A DNA stretch of 64,000 nucleotides from Rubrivivax sp. (GTDB taxonomy: Bacteria; Pseudomonadota; Gammaproteobacteria; Burkholderiales; Burkholderiaceae_C), in contig JADCGP010000006.1 of NCBI GenBank assembly GCA_020248915.1, positions 1 through 64,000 of the forward strand, read 5' to 3'. Under the pieces are notes generated by a model. That model saw nothing but the letters and a program-made list of their open reading frames with translations. It did not search any database and was not told where the DNA came from. Both the position numbers and the translations under genes were made by a program. This document shows, piece after piece, positions 23,364 to 32,586 of the stretch; the stretch's first letter is position 1, and each line of letters begins with the position of its first letter.

Positions 23364-23367
23364 GTGA
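23335..23367 (+). CDS. possible 10-codon leader ORF overlapping priA
   Basis: ATG 23,335 opens a 10-residue reading frame (MTAAPPSGPV) ending in TGA at 23,365-23,367. It overlaps the proposed GTG start of priA (GTGTGA context). A Shine-Dalgarno-like AGGTGA lies 8 nt before it, whereas priA's own GTG has no good site. Translational coupling of priA through this leader is a reasonable inference. Chance is not excluded. Confidence 0.3.
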   Translation: MTAAPPSGPV

Positions 23368-25451
23368 GCGTGGCGCATCGTCTGTCGGTGGCCGTCGAGA
23401 CGCCACGCCACAGCGCCGTCGGCGGCCTGCTCGACTACACGAGCGAGCAGCCACTTGCGCCCGGCACGTTGCTGCAAGTGCCGCTTGGGCGGCGGAAGGT
23501 GCCCGGCATCGTCTGGGAGCCGGATGCGCGGGCGCCCGGCGCGGCGCCGGACCTGCCGGAGCACGACCTGCGCGCCGTCGCCGCGCCGCTGGCCTCGCTG
23601 CCGCCGCTGGATGCCGAGTGGCGCGCGCTGGTGGCCTTTTCCGCCGGCTACTACCAGCGCGGCACCGGCGAGCTGGCGCTCTCGGTACTGCCTCCGGAGC
23701 TGCGCAAGCTCGACGACGTCATGCTCGGGCGGAGGCTGGCCCGGCTGCGGCAGCGCGTGCAGCGCGAGGCCGCCGCGGGCGGCGCTGCCGCGGCCCCGGC
23801 GCTGCCCGCGCTGACGGCCGAACAGCAGGCCGCGCTGGAGGCGATCGACGCCGTGATGCAGGCGGCGGCGGGCAGTGCGCCGCGCCCGCAGCTGCTGCAC
23901 GGCGTGACCGGCAGCGGCAAGACCGAGGTCTACCTGCGCGCCGCGGCCGCGGCGCTGCAGCGCGGCCGGCAGGTGCTGGTGCTGGTGCCGGAGATCAACC
24001 TGACCCCGCAGCTGGAGGCGAGGTTCGCTGCGCGCTTTCCGGGGCGGCGGCTGGTCAGCCTGCACAGCGCCCTGACGCCGGCGCAGCGGCTGCAGCACTG
24101 GCTGCTCGCGCATCTGGGGCTGGCCGACCTGGTGCTGGGAACGCGGCTCGCGGTGTTCACGCCGCTGCCGCGCCTCGGGCTGGTGATCGTCGACGAGGAG
24201 CACGACCCCTCGTTCAAGCAGCAGGAGGGCGCGCGCTACTCGGCGCGCGATCTGGCCGTCTGGCGCGCCCGGCAGCTCGGCGTACCGGTGCTGCTGGGCT
24301 CGGCCACGCCGTCGCTGGAGACCTGGCAGCGCGTGCGCGAGGGCCGCTACGGTCGGCTGCTGCTCGCGCTGCGCGTGGGTGGCGGGGCGCTGCCGCGCGT
24401 GCGGGTCGTCGACATGAGCAGCCTGCCGCGCGCGCCGGGCGCCGACCTCGTGCTGGCGCCTGCGCTCGCCGACGCGCTGCGCCTGCGCATCGAGCGCGGC
24501 GAGCAGAGCCTGGTGCTGCTGAACCGCCGCGGCTACGCGCCGGTGCTGCACTGCGGCGCCTGCGGCTGGAAGAGCGGCTGCCCGCACTGCAGCGCCTGGC
24601 GCGTGTTCCACAAGAGCGACCGCACGCTGCGCTGCCACCACTGCGGCCTGGCCGAGCGCGTGCCGCGGGCCTGCCCCGACTGCGGCAACCTCGACATCGC
24701 GCCGATCGGCCGCGGCACCGAGAAGCTCGAGGAGCAGCTGGGCCTGCTGCTGCCCGGCGCCCGCGTGGCCCGCATCGACGCCGACAGCACGCGCGGCGCC
24801 GGCAAGCTCGAGCAGCACCTGGCCGCCGTGCACGACGGCGAGGTCGACGTGATGGTGGGCACCCAGATCCTGGCCAAGGGGCACGATTTCCGGCGCGTCA
24901 CGCTGGTGGCGGCGGTGAACCCCGACGCCGCGCTGTTCAGCAGCGACTTCCGGGCCCCCGAGCGCCTGTTCGCGCTGCTGATGCAGGCCGCCGGCCGCGC
25001 CGGGCGCGACGCGGCGCGCGCCGAGGCGAGCGAGATGTGGGTGCAGACCTGGCACCCGGGCCATGCGCTGTACCGGGCGCTGAAGGCGCACGACTACGAG
25101 AGCTTCGCGATGGCGCAGCTGGCCGAGCGCGAGCAGGCCGGCCTGCCGCCGTTCTCGAGCCTGGCGCTGGTGCGCGCCGAGGCGCGCGATGCCGCGACGG
25201 CCACCGCCTTCCTGCGCGAGGCGGCAGCGCAGATCGATGCTGCGGCGACCGGCGTGACGGTGTACGCGCCGGTGCCGCCGCCGGTCTCGCGCGTGGCCGA
25301 CGTCGAGCGCGTGCAGATGCTGCTCGAGAGCCGCTCGCGCGTGGCACTGCGCGCGCTGCTGTCGGCGTGGCTGCCGGGGCTGCATGCGCTGCGCGCGCGG
25401 CACCGCGGCGTGCTGCGCTGGGCCGTCGACGTCGACCCGGTGGCGATCTGA
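23364..25451 (+). CDS. priA: primosomal replication protein N' (helicase PriA)
   Basis: The product is 695 aa from GTG 23,364. The N-terminal DNA-binding region contains RLSVAVET and GTLLQVPLGRR. Walker A GVTGSGKTEVYLR is near residue 180, and Walker B is VDEEHDPSFKQQEG. Two zinc-binding Cys clusters (CGACGWKSGCPHC and CHHCG...CPDCG) and the late ILAKGHDFRRVTLV motif are intact. It restarts stalled replication forks. The start is GTG because the conserved N-terminal region begins right after it and no in-frame ATG lies upstream nearby; start confidence is moderate. Confidence 0.94.
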   Translation: MSVAHRLSVAVETPRHSAVGGLLDYTSEQPLAPGTLLQVPLGRRKVPGIVWEPDARAPGAAPDLPEHDLRAVAAPLASLPPLDAEWRALVAFSAGYYQRGTGELALSVLPPELRKLDDVMLGRRLARLRQRVQREAAAGGAAAAPALPALTAEQQAALEAIDAVMQAAAGSAPRPQLLHGVTGSGKTEVYLRAAAAALQRGRQVLVLVPEINLTPQLEARFAARFPGRRLVSLHSALTPAQRLQHWLLAHLGLADLVLGTRLAVFTPLPRLGLVIVDEEHDPSFKQQEGARYSARDLAVWRARQLGVPVLLGSATPSLETWQRVREGRYGRLLLALRVGGGALPRVRVVDMSSLPRAPGADLVLAPALADALRLRIERGEQSLVLLNRRGYAPVLHCGACGWKSGCPHCSAWRVFHKSDRTLRCHHCGLAERVPRACPDCGNLDIAPIGRGTEKLEEQLGLLLPGARVARIDADSTRGAGKLEQHLAAVHDGEVDVMVGTQILAKGHDFRRVTLVAAVNPDAALFSSDFRAPERLFALLMQAAGRAGRDAARAEASEMWVQTWHPGHALYRALKAHDYESFAMAQLAEREQAGLPPFSSLALVRAEARDAATATAFLREAAAQIDAAATGVTVYAPVPPPVSRVADVERVQMLLESRSRVALRALLSAWLPGLHALRARHRGVLRWAVDVDPVAI

Positions 25452-25484
25452 CGCGGTGCCGCGGCGCCGGCGGCGCGCTGCCGG

Positions 25485-26999
25485 TCACGGCGCGAGCGCG
25501 CGCTGCCACTGCACCGCCTCGGCGACGTGGTCGACTTCCACGCGGTCGGCGGCCGCCAGGTCGGCGATCGTCAGCGCGACCTTCAACGCCCGGTGCACGC
25601 GGCGTCCTGACCACGCCAGCCGCGACGCCGCGCGGGCCAGGAACCCGGCGGCCGCCGGCGCCAGCAGCAGCCGCGCGTCGAGGGCGGCGGCATCGAGCCA
25701 GCCGTTGGGCCGGCCCTGGCGGCGCTGCTGCCGCGCCCGCGCGGCGGCGACGCGGGCCGCCACCGTCGCGCTGGGCTCGTCGGCCGGCGCACCCAGCAGA
25801 TCGTCGGGCGACGCCGCCAGCACCTCGACCTGCAGGTCGATGCGATCGAGCAGCGGGCCCGACAGCCGCCCGCGGTAGCGCGCGACCTGCTCGGGCGTGC
25901 AGCGGCAGCCCGGCCCGGCGTGCCGGGCGCCGTGCCAGCCGCACGGGCAGGGGTTCATCGCCCCGACGAACTGGAACCGCGCCGGGAACGAGGCCTGACG
26001 GGCGGCGCGCGAGATGGTGATGCGGCCGGTCTCGAGCGGCTCGCGCAGGGCCTCGAGCGCGCTGCGCGGGAACTCGGGTGTCTCGTCGAGGAACAGCACG
26101 CCGCCATGCGCGAGCGAGATCTCGCCGGGCCGCGGCGGCGATCCCCCGCCCACCAGCGCGACCGCGCTGGCCGTGTGGTGCGGGGTGCGCAGCGGCCGCT
26201 GGCCGAAGGTCGGCGTGGCGGCCGCCAGGCCGATCAGCGCCGCGCTCTCGAGCGCCTCGTCCTCCTCCATCGGTGGCAGCAGCGCCGGCAGCCGGGTGGC
26301 GAGCATCGACTTGCCGGTGCCCGGCGGACCGATCATCAGCAGGCCGTGCGCACCGGCCGCTGCGATCTCGAGCGCCCGCTTGGCACCCGACTGCCCGCGC
26401 ACATCGCGCAGGTCCGGCGCGGCGGCGGCCGCGGCGGCGCGGGCGGGCTCGACGGCGCGCGCCAGTTCCGTCACGGCCTCGCCCGGCTGCAGCGCCGCCA
26501 CCACTTCGGCGAGCGAGCTGGCGCCGCGCACGACCAGGCCGGGCACCGCGGCGGCGGCCGAGGCGCTGGCGCGCGGCAGCACCAGTTCGCGGCCGCTGGC
26601 GCCGCGGCGCGCCGCCAGCGCCAGCGCCAGCGCGCCGCGCACCGGGCGAAGCTCGCCGGCCAGCGAAAGCTCGCCGGCGAACTCGCAGCGCGCGAGCCGC
26701 GCTGGGTCCAGCGCCCCGCCCGCGGCCAGCACCCCGAGGGCGATCGGCAGGTCGAAGCGGCCGCTGTCCTTGGGCAGGTCGGCCGGGGCCAGGTTGACGG
26801 TGATGCGGCGGTTGTGCGGGAACCCGAACCCGCCGTGCAGCAGCGCCGCGCGCACGCGCTCGCGCGCCTCCTTGACCTCGGTGTCGGCCAGCCCGACCAG
26901 CGTGAAGCTCGGCAGCCCGTTGGCCAGCTGCACCTCCACCAGCACCTCGGGGGCATCGAAGCCGTCGAGGGCACGGCTGCGGACGACGGCGAGCGACAT
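25485..26999 (-). CDS. comM: YifB family Mg-chelatase-like AAA ATPase (ComM)
   Basis: The product is 504 aa. The N-terminal Lon-C-like domain starts MSLAVVRSRALDGFDAPEVLVEVQ. The central AAA domain has Walker A MIGPPGTGKSMLATRL and Walker B GGVLFLDETPEF. The C-terminal domain includes the cysteine-containing MNPCPCGWHG and CRCTPEQVARYRGRLSGPLLDRID. ComM is a branch-migration helicase for natural transformation. ATG 26,999 fits the family start; a second ATG nine bases upstream is possible. It is convergent with priA, 33 bp apart. Confidence 0.94.
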   Translation of the reverse strand: MSLAVVRSRALDGFDAPEVLVEVQLANGLPSFTLVGLADTEVKEARERVRAALLHGGFGFPHNRRITVNLAPADLPKDSGRFDLPIALGVLAAGGALDPARLARCEFAGELSLAGELRPVRGALALALAARRGASGRELVLPRASASAAAAVPGLVVRGASSLAEVVAALQPGEAVTELARAVEPARAAAAAAAPDLRDVRGQSGAKRALEIAAAGAHGLLMIGPPGTGKSMLATRLPALLPPMEEDEALESAALIGLAAATPTFGQRPLRTPHHTASAVALVGGGSPPRPGEISLAHGGVLFLDETPEFPRSALEALREPLETGRITISRAARQASFPARFQFVGAMNPCPCGWHGARHAGPGCRCTPEQVARYRGRLSGPLLDRIDLQVEVLAASPDDLLGAPADEPSATVAARVAAARARQQRRQGRPNGWLDAAALDARLLLAPAAAGFLARAASRLAWSGRRVHRALKVALTIADLAAADRVEVDHVAEAVQWQRALAP

Positions 27000-27122
27000 G
27001 GCTGCCATTGTTCGGCGGTCCCGCCGGCGGGCCGGTCACCCAGGAGGGGCCCCCGCAAGGGTCGGATCAGGCCGCCGGCGCAGAAGCGGAGCGCGCGGCC
27101 AGCGCAGAGCGTCCCGAGCATC

Positions 27123-27165
27123 GCACCTGATTGGTGCGTTAGAGTCCCATTCACCAATGAAGTGC
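27123..27165 (+). promoter_or_regulatory. two NtrC-type binding sites
   Basis: Site 1 at 27,123-27,137 reads GCACC-TGATT-GGTGC, a perfect dyad matching the NtrC consensus GCACC-N5-GGTGC. Site 2 at 27,151-27,165 reads TCACC-AATGA-AGTGC, with two mismatches. The sites are 28 bp apart centre to centre, close to three helical turns, and about 80-110 bp upstream of the predicted start of transcription. This is the arrangement of an NtrC enhancer. Confidence 0.75.
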
Positions 27166-27217
27166 ATTGCGGCCGCGCCGGGTGTGGTCTGCGCGCCCCA
27201 TGGCGGCGCGCCTGCGG

Positions 27218-27233
27218 TGGCACGGAAGCTGCA
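27218..27233 (+). promoter_or_regulatory. sigma-54 (RpoN) promoter of glnK-amtB
   Basis: TGGCACGGAAGCTGCA matches the -24/-12 consensus TGGCACG-N4-TTGCA, with one substitution. The invariant GG (27,219-27,220) and GC (27,231-27,232) are separated by exactly 10 bp. Transcription should begin near 27,244. The enhancer sites upstream support NtrC control. Confidence 0.85.
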
Positions 27234-27255
27234 ATCACCCCACCGCCGGCAATGA

Positions 27256-27660
<405 letters not shown>

Positions 27661-27720
27661 CGCGCCCGACCCACCGGTCCGACACAAGGCCAAGACACCT
27701 TCCCCCCAAGAGAGCAGACC

Positions 27721-29220
27721 ATGAAGAAGCTCATCACCATCCTCGCGCTCGGGCTGAGCCTGCTCGGCTTCGCCGCAGGCGCATCCGCGCAGAGCCCGGC
27801 CCCCGCGGCCAGCGCGGCCGAGGCGACGGCCAGCGCGCCGGCGGCCTCGGCCCCGGCCGCCGCCGCCCCCGCCGCCCCGGCAACCGCCGCTCCCGCGGCC
27901 GCGGCCCCGACCCCGAACAAGGGTGACACCGCGTTCATGACGGTGGCCACCGCCCTCGTCATCCTGATGACGATCCCGGGCCTGGCACTGTTCTACGGTG
28001 GCCTGGTGCGCAGCAAGAACATCCTGTCTGTGCTGATGCAGGTGTTCGTCGTGTTCGCGCTGATCAGCGTGCTGTGGGTCGTCTACGGCTACTCGCTGGC
28101 GTTCACGGCGGGCAACCCGTACTTCGGCTCGCTCGACAAGATCTTCCTGAAGGGCATCACGCCGGACTCCGTGGCGGCGACCTTCAGCAAGGGCGTCGTG
28201 ATCCCCGAGCTGACTTTCGTCGCCTTCCAGGGCACCTTCGCCGCGATCACGACGGCGCTGATCGTGGGCGCGTTCGCCGAGCGCATGAAGTTCTCGGCCG
28301 TCTTGCTTTTCGCGGTGCTGTGGTTCACGTTCGCCTACATCCCCGTGGCGCACATGGTGTGGTACTGGGACGGCCCCGACGCGATCACCGACGCCAAGAG
28401 CCTCGAGGCGGTGACGGCCAATGCCGGCGCGCTGTGGGCCAAGGGCGCGCTGGACTTCGCCGGCGGCACCGTGGTGCACATCAACGCCGCGATCGCCGGC
28501 CTGGTGGGCGCCTACCTGGTGGGCAAGCGGGTCGGCTACGGCAAGGAGGCGATGGCGCCCCACAGCCTGCCGCTGACGATGATCGGCGCGTCGCTGCTGT
28601 GGGTGGGCTGGTTCGGCTTCAACGCCGGCTCCAACCTCGAGGCCAACGGCATCGCCTCGCTCGCCTTCATCAACACGGTGGTGGCCACCGCGGCAGCGAC
28701 GCTGTCCTGGAGCGCCGGCGAGGCGCTGATGAAGGGCAAGGCGTCGATGCTTGGCGCGGCCTCGGGCGCGGTCGGCGGCCTGGTGGCGATCACGCCGGCC
28801 TGCGGCTTCGTCGGCGTGGGCGGAGCCCTGGTGATCGGCCTGATCGCCGGCGTGGTCTGCCTGTGGGGCGTCAACGGCCTGAAGCGGCTGCTCGGCGCGG
28901 ACGACTCGCTGGACGTGTTCGGCGTCCACGGCGTCGGCGGCATCCTGGGCGCGCTGCTGACCGGCGTGTTCGCCAGCCCCAGCCTGGGCGGGCTGGGCGC
29001 CTGCGACTACGTCGAGAACAAGTGCGGCGTGTTCGTCGGCATCGGCTCGCAGCTGTGGGTGCAGGCCCAGGGCGTCATCTACACGGTGATCATCTCCGGC
29101 GTGGTTGCCTTCATCGCCTACAAGATCGTCGACATGACGATCGGCCTGCGCGTGGCCGAGGACGAGGAACGCGAGGGCCTGGACGTGGCCTCGCACGGCG
29201 AGACGGCCTACAACAAGTGA
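27721..29220 (+). CDS. amtB: ammonium transporter
   Basis: The product is 499 aa. A signal peptide (about 25 residues) is followed by an Ala/Pro-rich linker of about 45 residues before the first transport helix (KGDTAFMTVATALVILMT). The Amt core has about 11 membrane segments, with FYGGLVRSKN, the pore histidines in FAGGTVVHINA and GVHGVGGILGALL, and the typical ends. It conducts ammonium across the inner membrane and is gated by GlnK. The linker is longer than in E. coli AmtB. Confidence 0.94.
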   Translation: MKKLITILALGLSLLGFAAGASAQSPAPAASAAEATASAPAASAPAAAAPAAPATAAPAAAAPTPNKGDTAFMTVATALVILMTIPGLALFYGGLVRSKNILSVLMQVFVVFALISVLWVVYGYSLAFTAGNPYFGSLDKIFLKGITPDSVAATFSKGVVIPELTFVAFQGTFAAITTALIVGAFAERMKFSAVLLFAVLWFTFAYIPVAHMVWYWDGPDAITDAKSLEAVTANAGALWAKGALDFAGGTVVHINAAIAGLVGAYLVGKRVGYGKEAMAPHSLPLTMIGASLLWVGWFGFNAGSNLEANGIASLAFINTVVATAAATLSWSAGEALMKGKASMLGAASGAVGGLVAITPACGFVGVGGALVIGLIAGVVCLWGVNGLKRLLGADDSLDVFGVHGVGGILGALLTGVFASPSLGGLGACDYVENKCGVFVGIGSQLWVQAQGVIYTVIISGVVAFIAYKIVDMTIGLRVAEDEEREGLDVASHGETAYNK

Positions 29221-29224
29221 AGCC

Positions 29225-29250
29225 TGTGGCGGCCCAGCAGGGCCGCCACA
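29225..29250 (+). terminator. hairpin after amtB
   Basis: A perfect 11 bp stem TGTGGCGGCCC/GGGCCGCCACA with loop AGCA starts 5 bp after the amtB stop. There is no T run after it, so it is either a factor-assisted terminator or an mRNA 3'-end stabiliser for the glnK-amtB transcript. Confidence 0.55.
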
Positions 29251-29336
29251 CCCCGGCGGCCGGTTCGACGCGGCGGACGCAGTCCCGCGCGGCAACCTGG
29301 CCGCCTGCCGTTTCACCTCGCTCCTAGAATGGAGGC

Positions 29337-30620
29337 ATGGTTCCGCATCTGATCACCGCACTGACCGGGCCGATCAACGAACTCGAGGCCCGCGTGCTGG
29401 ACTCGATGCCCGCCATCGAGCGCTGGCTGCGGCTCGAGTGGATGGAGCACACGCCGCCCTTCTACGCCTCGGTGGACCTGCGCAACGCGGGCTTCAAGCT
29501 GGCACCGGTCGACACCGACCTGTTCCCGCGCGGCTTCAACCACCTCACCGAGGAGATGCTGCCGCTCGCCGTGCAGGCGGCGATGGCGGCCATCGAGAAG
29601 ATCTGCCCCGAGGCGAAGAACCTGCTGATCGTGCCGCAGGACGACGACGGGCCCTTCCATGCCGAGCACCTCGAGCGCCTGGTCCGCATCTTCACGATGG
29701 CCGGGCTGAACGTGCGGCTGGGGTCGCTGGACCCTTCGCTCGCCACGCCGAGGCGCATCGCGTTGCCCGGCGGCGGCGCGCTGGCCGTCGAGCCCCTGGT
29801 GCGCAGCCGCAGGCGGCTCGGCCTGAAGGACTTCGACCCCTGCACGATCCTCCTCAACCACGACCTCGCGGGCGGGACGCCGAAGCTGCTGGAAGGCCTG
29901 CACGAGCAGTACCTGCTGCCGCCGCTGCACGCCGGCTGGGTCGTGCGGCGCAAGTCGCGTCACTTCCAGAGCTACGAGGAGGTGGCCAAGAAGTTCGCCA
30001 AGCTGCTGGGCATGGACCCGTGGCTGATCACGCCGATGTCGGGCGGCACCGTGCGCCTGGCCGCCGACGACCGGCGCGGCCTGGAGTCGCTGAAGGCCGC
30101 GGCCGACGCGCTGCTGGCGCGGCTGCGTCGCAAGCACAAGGAGTACGGCATCGCCGACAAGCCCTTCGTCGTCGTCAAGGCCGACGACGGCAGCCGCGGC
30201 GCCGGCGTGGTGTCGCTGCGCGATGCGGCCGAACTCGACAGCGGCGGGCGCTGGGCGGCGAGTCCGCTGGCTGCCGGCGAGGAGGTCCGCGAACTGCTGG
30301 TGCAGGAGGGCGTGGCGACCAACGAGCGGATCAACGACGCCGTGGCCGAGCCGGTCGTCTGCACGATGGACCGCTACGTGATCGGCGGCTACTACCGGGT
30401 GCATGCCGGCCGCCGGGCCGACGAGAACCTCAGCTCGCCCGGATCGACCTTCGTGCCGCTCGCCTTCGCCCCGAGCCACCAGTTGCCGCGCCCGGGGGTC
30501 GCCCCCGGGGCCAGCCCGCCGAACCGGTTCTACATGTATGGGGTGATCGGCCGCCTGGCCATGCTCGCCGCGGCCTACGAGCTCGAGGCCACGGATCCGG
30601 AAGCCGAGCACTACGACTGA
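29337..30620 (+). CDS. gshA: glutamate-cysteine ligase (proteobacterial GshA type)
   Basis: The product is 427 aa of the group found in Beta- and some Gammaproteobacteria (the GshA type described from acidithiobacilli), not the E. coli-like one. Recognisable segments include RDFDPCTILLN-like KDFDPCTILLNHDLAGG, KSRHFQSYEEVAKKFAKLLG, KPFVVVKADDGSRGAGVV with its Gly-rich loop, and DENLSSPGSTFVPLAF. It makes gamma-glutamylcysteine for glutathione synthesis, using ATP. A ribosome-binding site GGAGG precedes the ATG closely. No gshB is seen in the window. Confidence 0.9.
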   Translation: MVPHLITALTGPINELEARVLDSMPAIERWLRLEWMEHTPPFYASVDLRNAGFKLAPVDTDLFPRGFNHLTEEMLPLAVQAAMAAIEKICPEAKNLLIVPQDDDGPFHAEHLERLVRIFTMAGLNVRLGSLDPSLATPRRIALPGGGALAVEPLVRSRRRLGLKDFDPCTILLNHDLAGGTPKLLEGLHEQYLLPPLHAGWVVRRKSRHFQSYEEVAKKFAKLLGMDPWLITPMSGGTVRLAADDRRGLESLKAAADALLARLRRKHKEYGIADKPFVVVKADDGSRGAGVVSLRDAAELDSGGRWAASPLAAGEEVRELLVQEGVATNERINDAVAEPVVCTMDRYVIGGYYRVHAGRRADENLSSPGSTFVPLAFAPSHQLPRPGVAPGASPPNRFYMYGVIGRLAMLAAAYELEATDPEAEHYD

Positions 30621-30677
30621 TGCCGCGGTCCGCCGGCCGCCGGCGCCCCGCCCGCCGCCCGCGCATCGCGCCGCCCG

Positions 30678-32570
30678 ATGACCCCGACCGCCAAGCGCGA
30701 CCCCGCGGCGACCGCCGGGCTGACCCTTGCCGCGCTGGGCGTCGTCTACGGCGACATCGGCACCAGCCCGCTGTACGCGCTGAAGGAGGTGTTCGCGCCC
30801 GAACGCGTGCCGCTGACCCCCGACAACGTGCTCGGGATCCTGTCGCTCGTGTTCTGGACGCTGACAATCGTCGTCAGCCTGAAGTACGTCGTGCTGATCC
30901 TGCGCGCGGACAACAACGGCGAGGGCGGCCTGATCGCGATGCTGGCGCTGGCCGCCGGCGCGGTGCGCGACCGGCCGGTGCTGCGCCGCCGGCTGCTCGT
31001 GCTCGGCATCTTCGGCACCGCGATCTTCTTCGGCGACGGCGTCATCACGCCGGCGATCTCGGTGCTGTCGGCGGTCGAGGGCCTGGAGGTCGCGGCGCCG
31101 GCGCTGCACCGCTGGATCGTCCCGCTGACGCTGGTAGTGCTGACGGTGCTGTTCGCGGCGCAGCGCTTCGGCACCGGCATCGTCGGCCGCTTCTTCGGCC
31201 CGGTGACGCTGGCCTGGTTCGCGGTGCTGGCGCTGCTCGGGCTGCCGCACGTCGCGGCCCACCCGCAGGTGCTGGTGGCGCTGCTGCCGCACCACGCGCT
31301 CGGCTTCCTGGTGGCGCACCCGGGCACGGCGTTCGTCGCGCTGGGCGCGGTGGTGCTGTGCGTGACCGGCGCCGAGGCGCTGTACGCCGACCTGGGCCAC
31401 TTCGGCAAGCGGCCGATCCGCATCGCCTGGTTCGGCGTCGTGCTGCCGGCGCTGGTGATCAACTACTTCGGCCAGGGCGCGATGCTGCTGCAGCGGCCCG
31501 AGAACGTGCGCAACCCGTTCTACGAGATGGCGCCCGAGTGGGCGCTGTTCCCCCTGATCGCGCTGGCGACGCTGGCCACCGTGATCGCATCGCAGGCGCT
31601 GATCACGGCGGCCTTCTCGGTGACCAAGCAGGCGATCCAGCTCGGCTACCTGCCGCGCCTGCGCATCGACCACACCTCGGTGCGCGAGACCGGGCAGGTC
31701 TACGTGCCGTTCGTGAACTGGGCGCTGTACGGCTGCGTGGTGTTCGCGGTGGTGGTCTTCGGCAGCTCGGGGGCGCTCGCCTCGGCCTACGGCATCGCGG
31801 TGACGATCGACATGACGATCACGACCGTGATGACCTTCTTCGTGATCCGCTACGCCTGGAGGCTGCCGCCCGCGCTGTGCGTGGCGGCCACCGGCACGTT
31901 CTTCGTCGTCGACGTGACCTTCCTCGCGGCCAATGTCGTCAAGGTCCTCGAGGGGGGCTGGTTCCCGCTCGTCATCGGCGCGGCGATGTTCACGCTGATG
32001 GCGACCTGGAAACAGGGCCGCGCGCTGCTCGCCGAGCGGCTGCGCGACGAGGCGATCGACCTGCCGAGCTTCATCGAGAGCATCTTCGTCAGCCCGCCTC
32101 AGCGCGTGCCCGGCACCGCCGTGTTCCTGCACGCCGAGCGCGGCGCGACCCCCTTCGCGCTGCTGCACAACCTGAAGCACAACAAGGTGCTGCACGAGCA
32201 GAACCTGTTCGTCACGGTCGTGCAGCACGAGGTGCCGTGGATCGGGTTCGAGCGCCGCATGCAGGTCGAGCCGCTCGGCCACGACTGCTGGCAGGTGCTG
32301 CTGAACTTCGGCTTCAAGAACGACCCCGACGTGCCCGAGGCGCTGAAGCTGCTCGCACAGCACGGCGTGCAGCTCGACGACATGGAGACCAGCTACTTCC
32401 TGAGCCGCGACAGCGTCGCGCCGGCGCTGCGCGCGCGCGGCGGCCGCGGGATGGCGCGCTGGCGCGAGAAGCTGTTCGCGAGCATGCACCGCAACGCTGC
32501 CGCCGCGGCCGACTTCCTGAACCTGCCGGCCAACAGGATCGTCGAGCTCGGCACGAAGGTCGAGCTGTAG
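30678..32570 (+). CDS. kup: KUP-type potassium uptake protein
   Basis: The product is 630 aa. The N-terminal signature [21 protein letters not shown] and [21 protein letters not shown] are highly conserved. About 12 membrane segments are followed by a cytoplasmic C-terminal domain ([25 protein letters not shown]). It imports potassium with protons across the inner membrane. It starts 57 bp after gshA and is convergent with the metH half-gene, 16 bp apart. Confidence 0.95.
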   Translation: MTPTAKRDPAATAGLTLAALGVVYGDIGTSPLYALKEVFAPERVPLTPDNVLGILSLVFWTLTIVVSLKYVVLILRADNNGEGGLIAMLALAAGAVRDRPVLRRRLLVLGIFGTAIFFGDGVITPAISVLSAVEGLEVAAPALHRWIVPLTLVVLTVLFAAQRFGTGIVGRFFGPVTLAWFAVLALLGLPHVAAHPQVLVALLPHHALGFLVAHPGTAFVALGAVVLCVTGAEALYADLGHFGKRPIRIAWFGVVLPALVINYFGQGAMLLQRPENVRNPFYEMAPEWALFPLIALATLATVIASQALITAAFSVTKQAIQLGYLPRLRIDHTSVRETGQVYVPFVNWALYGCVVFAVVVFGSSGALASAYGIAVTIDMTITTVMTFFVIRYAWRLPPALCVAATGTFFVVDVTFLAANVVKVLEGGWFPLVIGAAMFTLMATWKQGRALLAERLRDEAIDLPSFIESIFVSPPQRVPGTAVFLHAERGATPFALLHNLKHNKVLHEQNLFVTVVQHEVPWIGFERRMQVEPLGHDCWQVLLNFGFKNDPDVPEALKLLAQHGVQLDDMETSYFLSRDSVAPALRARGGRGMARWREKLFASMHRNAAAAADFLNLPANRIVELGTKVEL

Positions 32571-32586
32571 GGCAGGTCGGGCGGTG

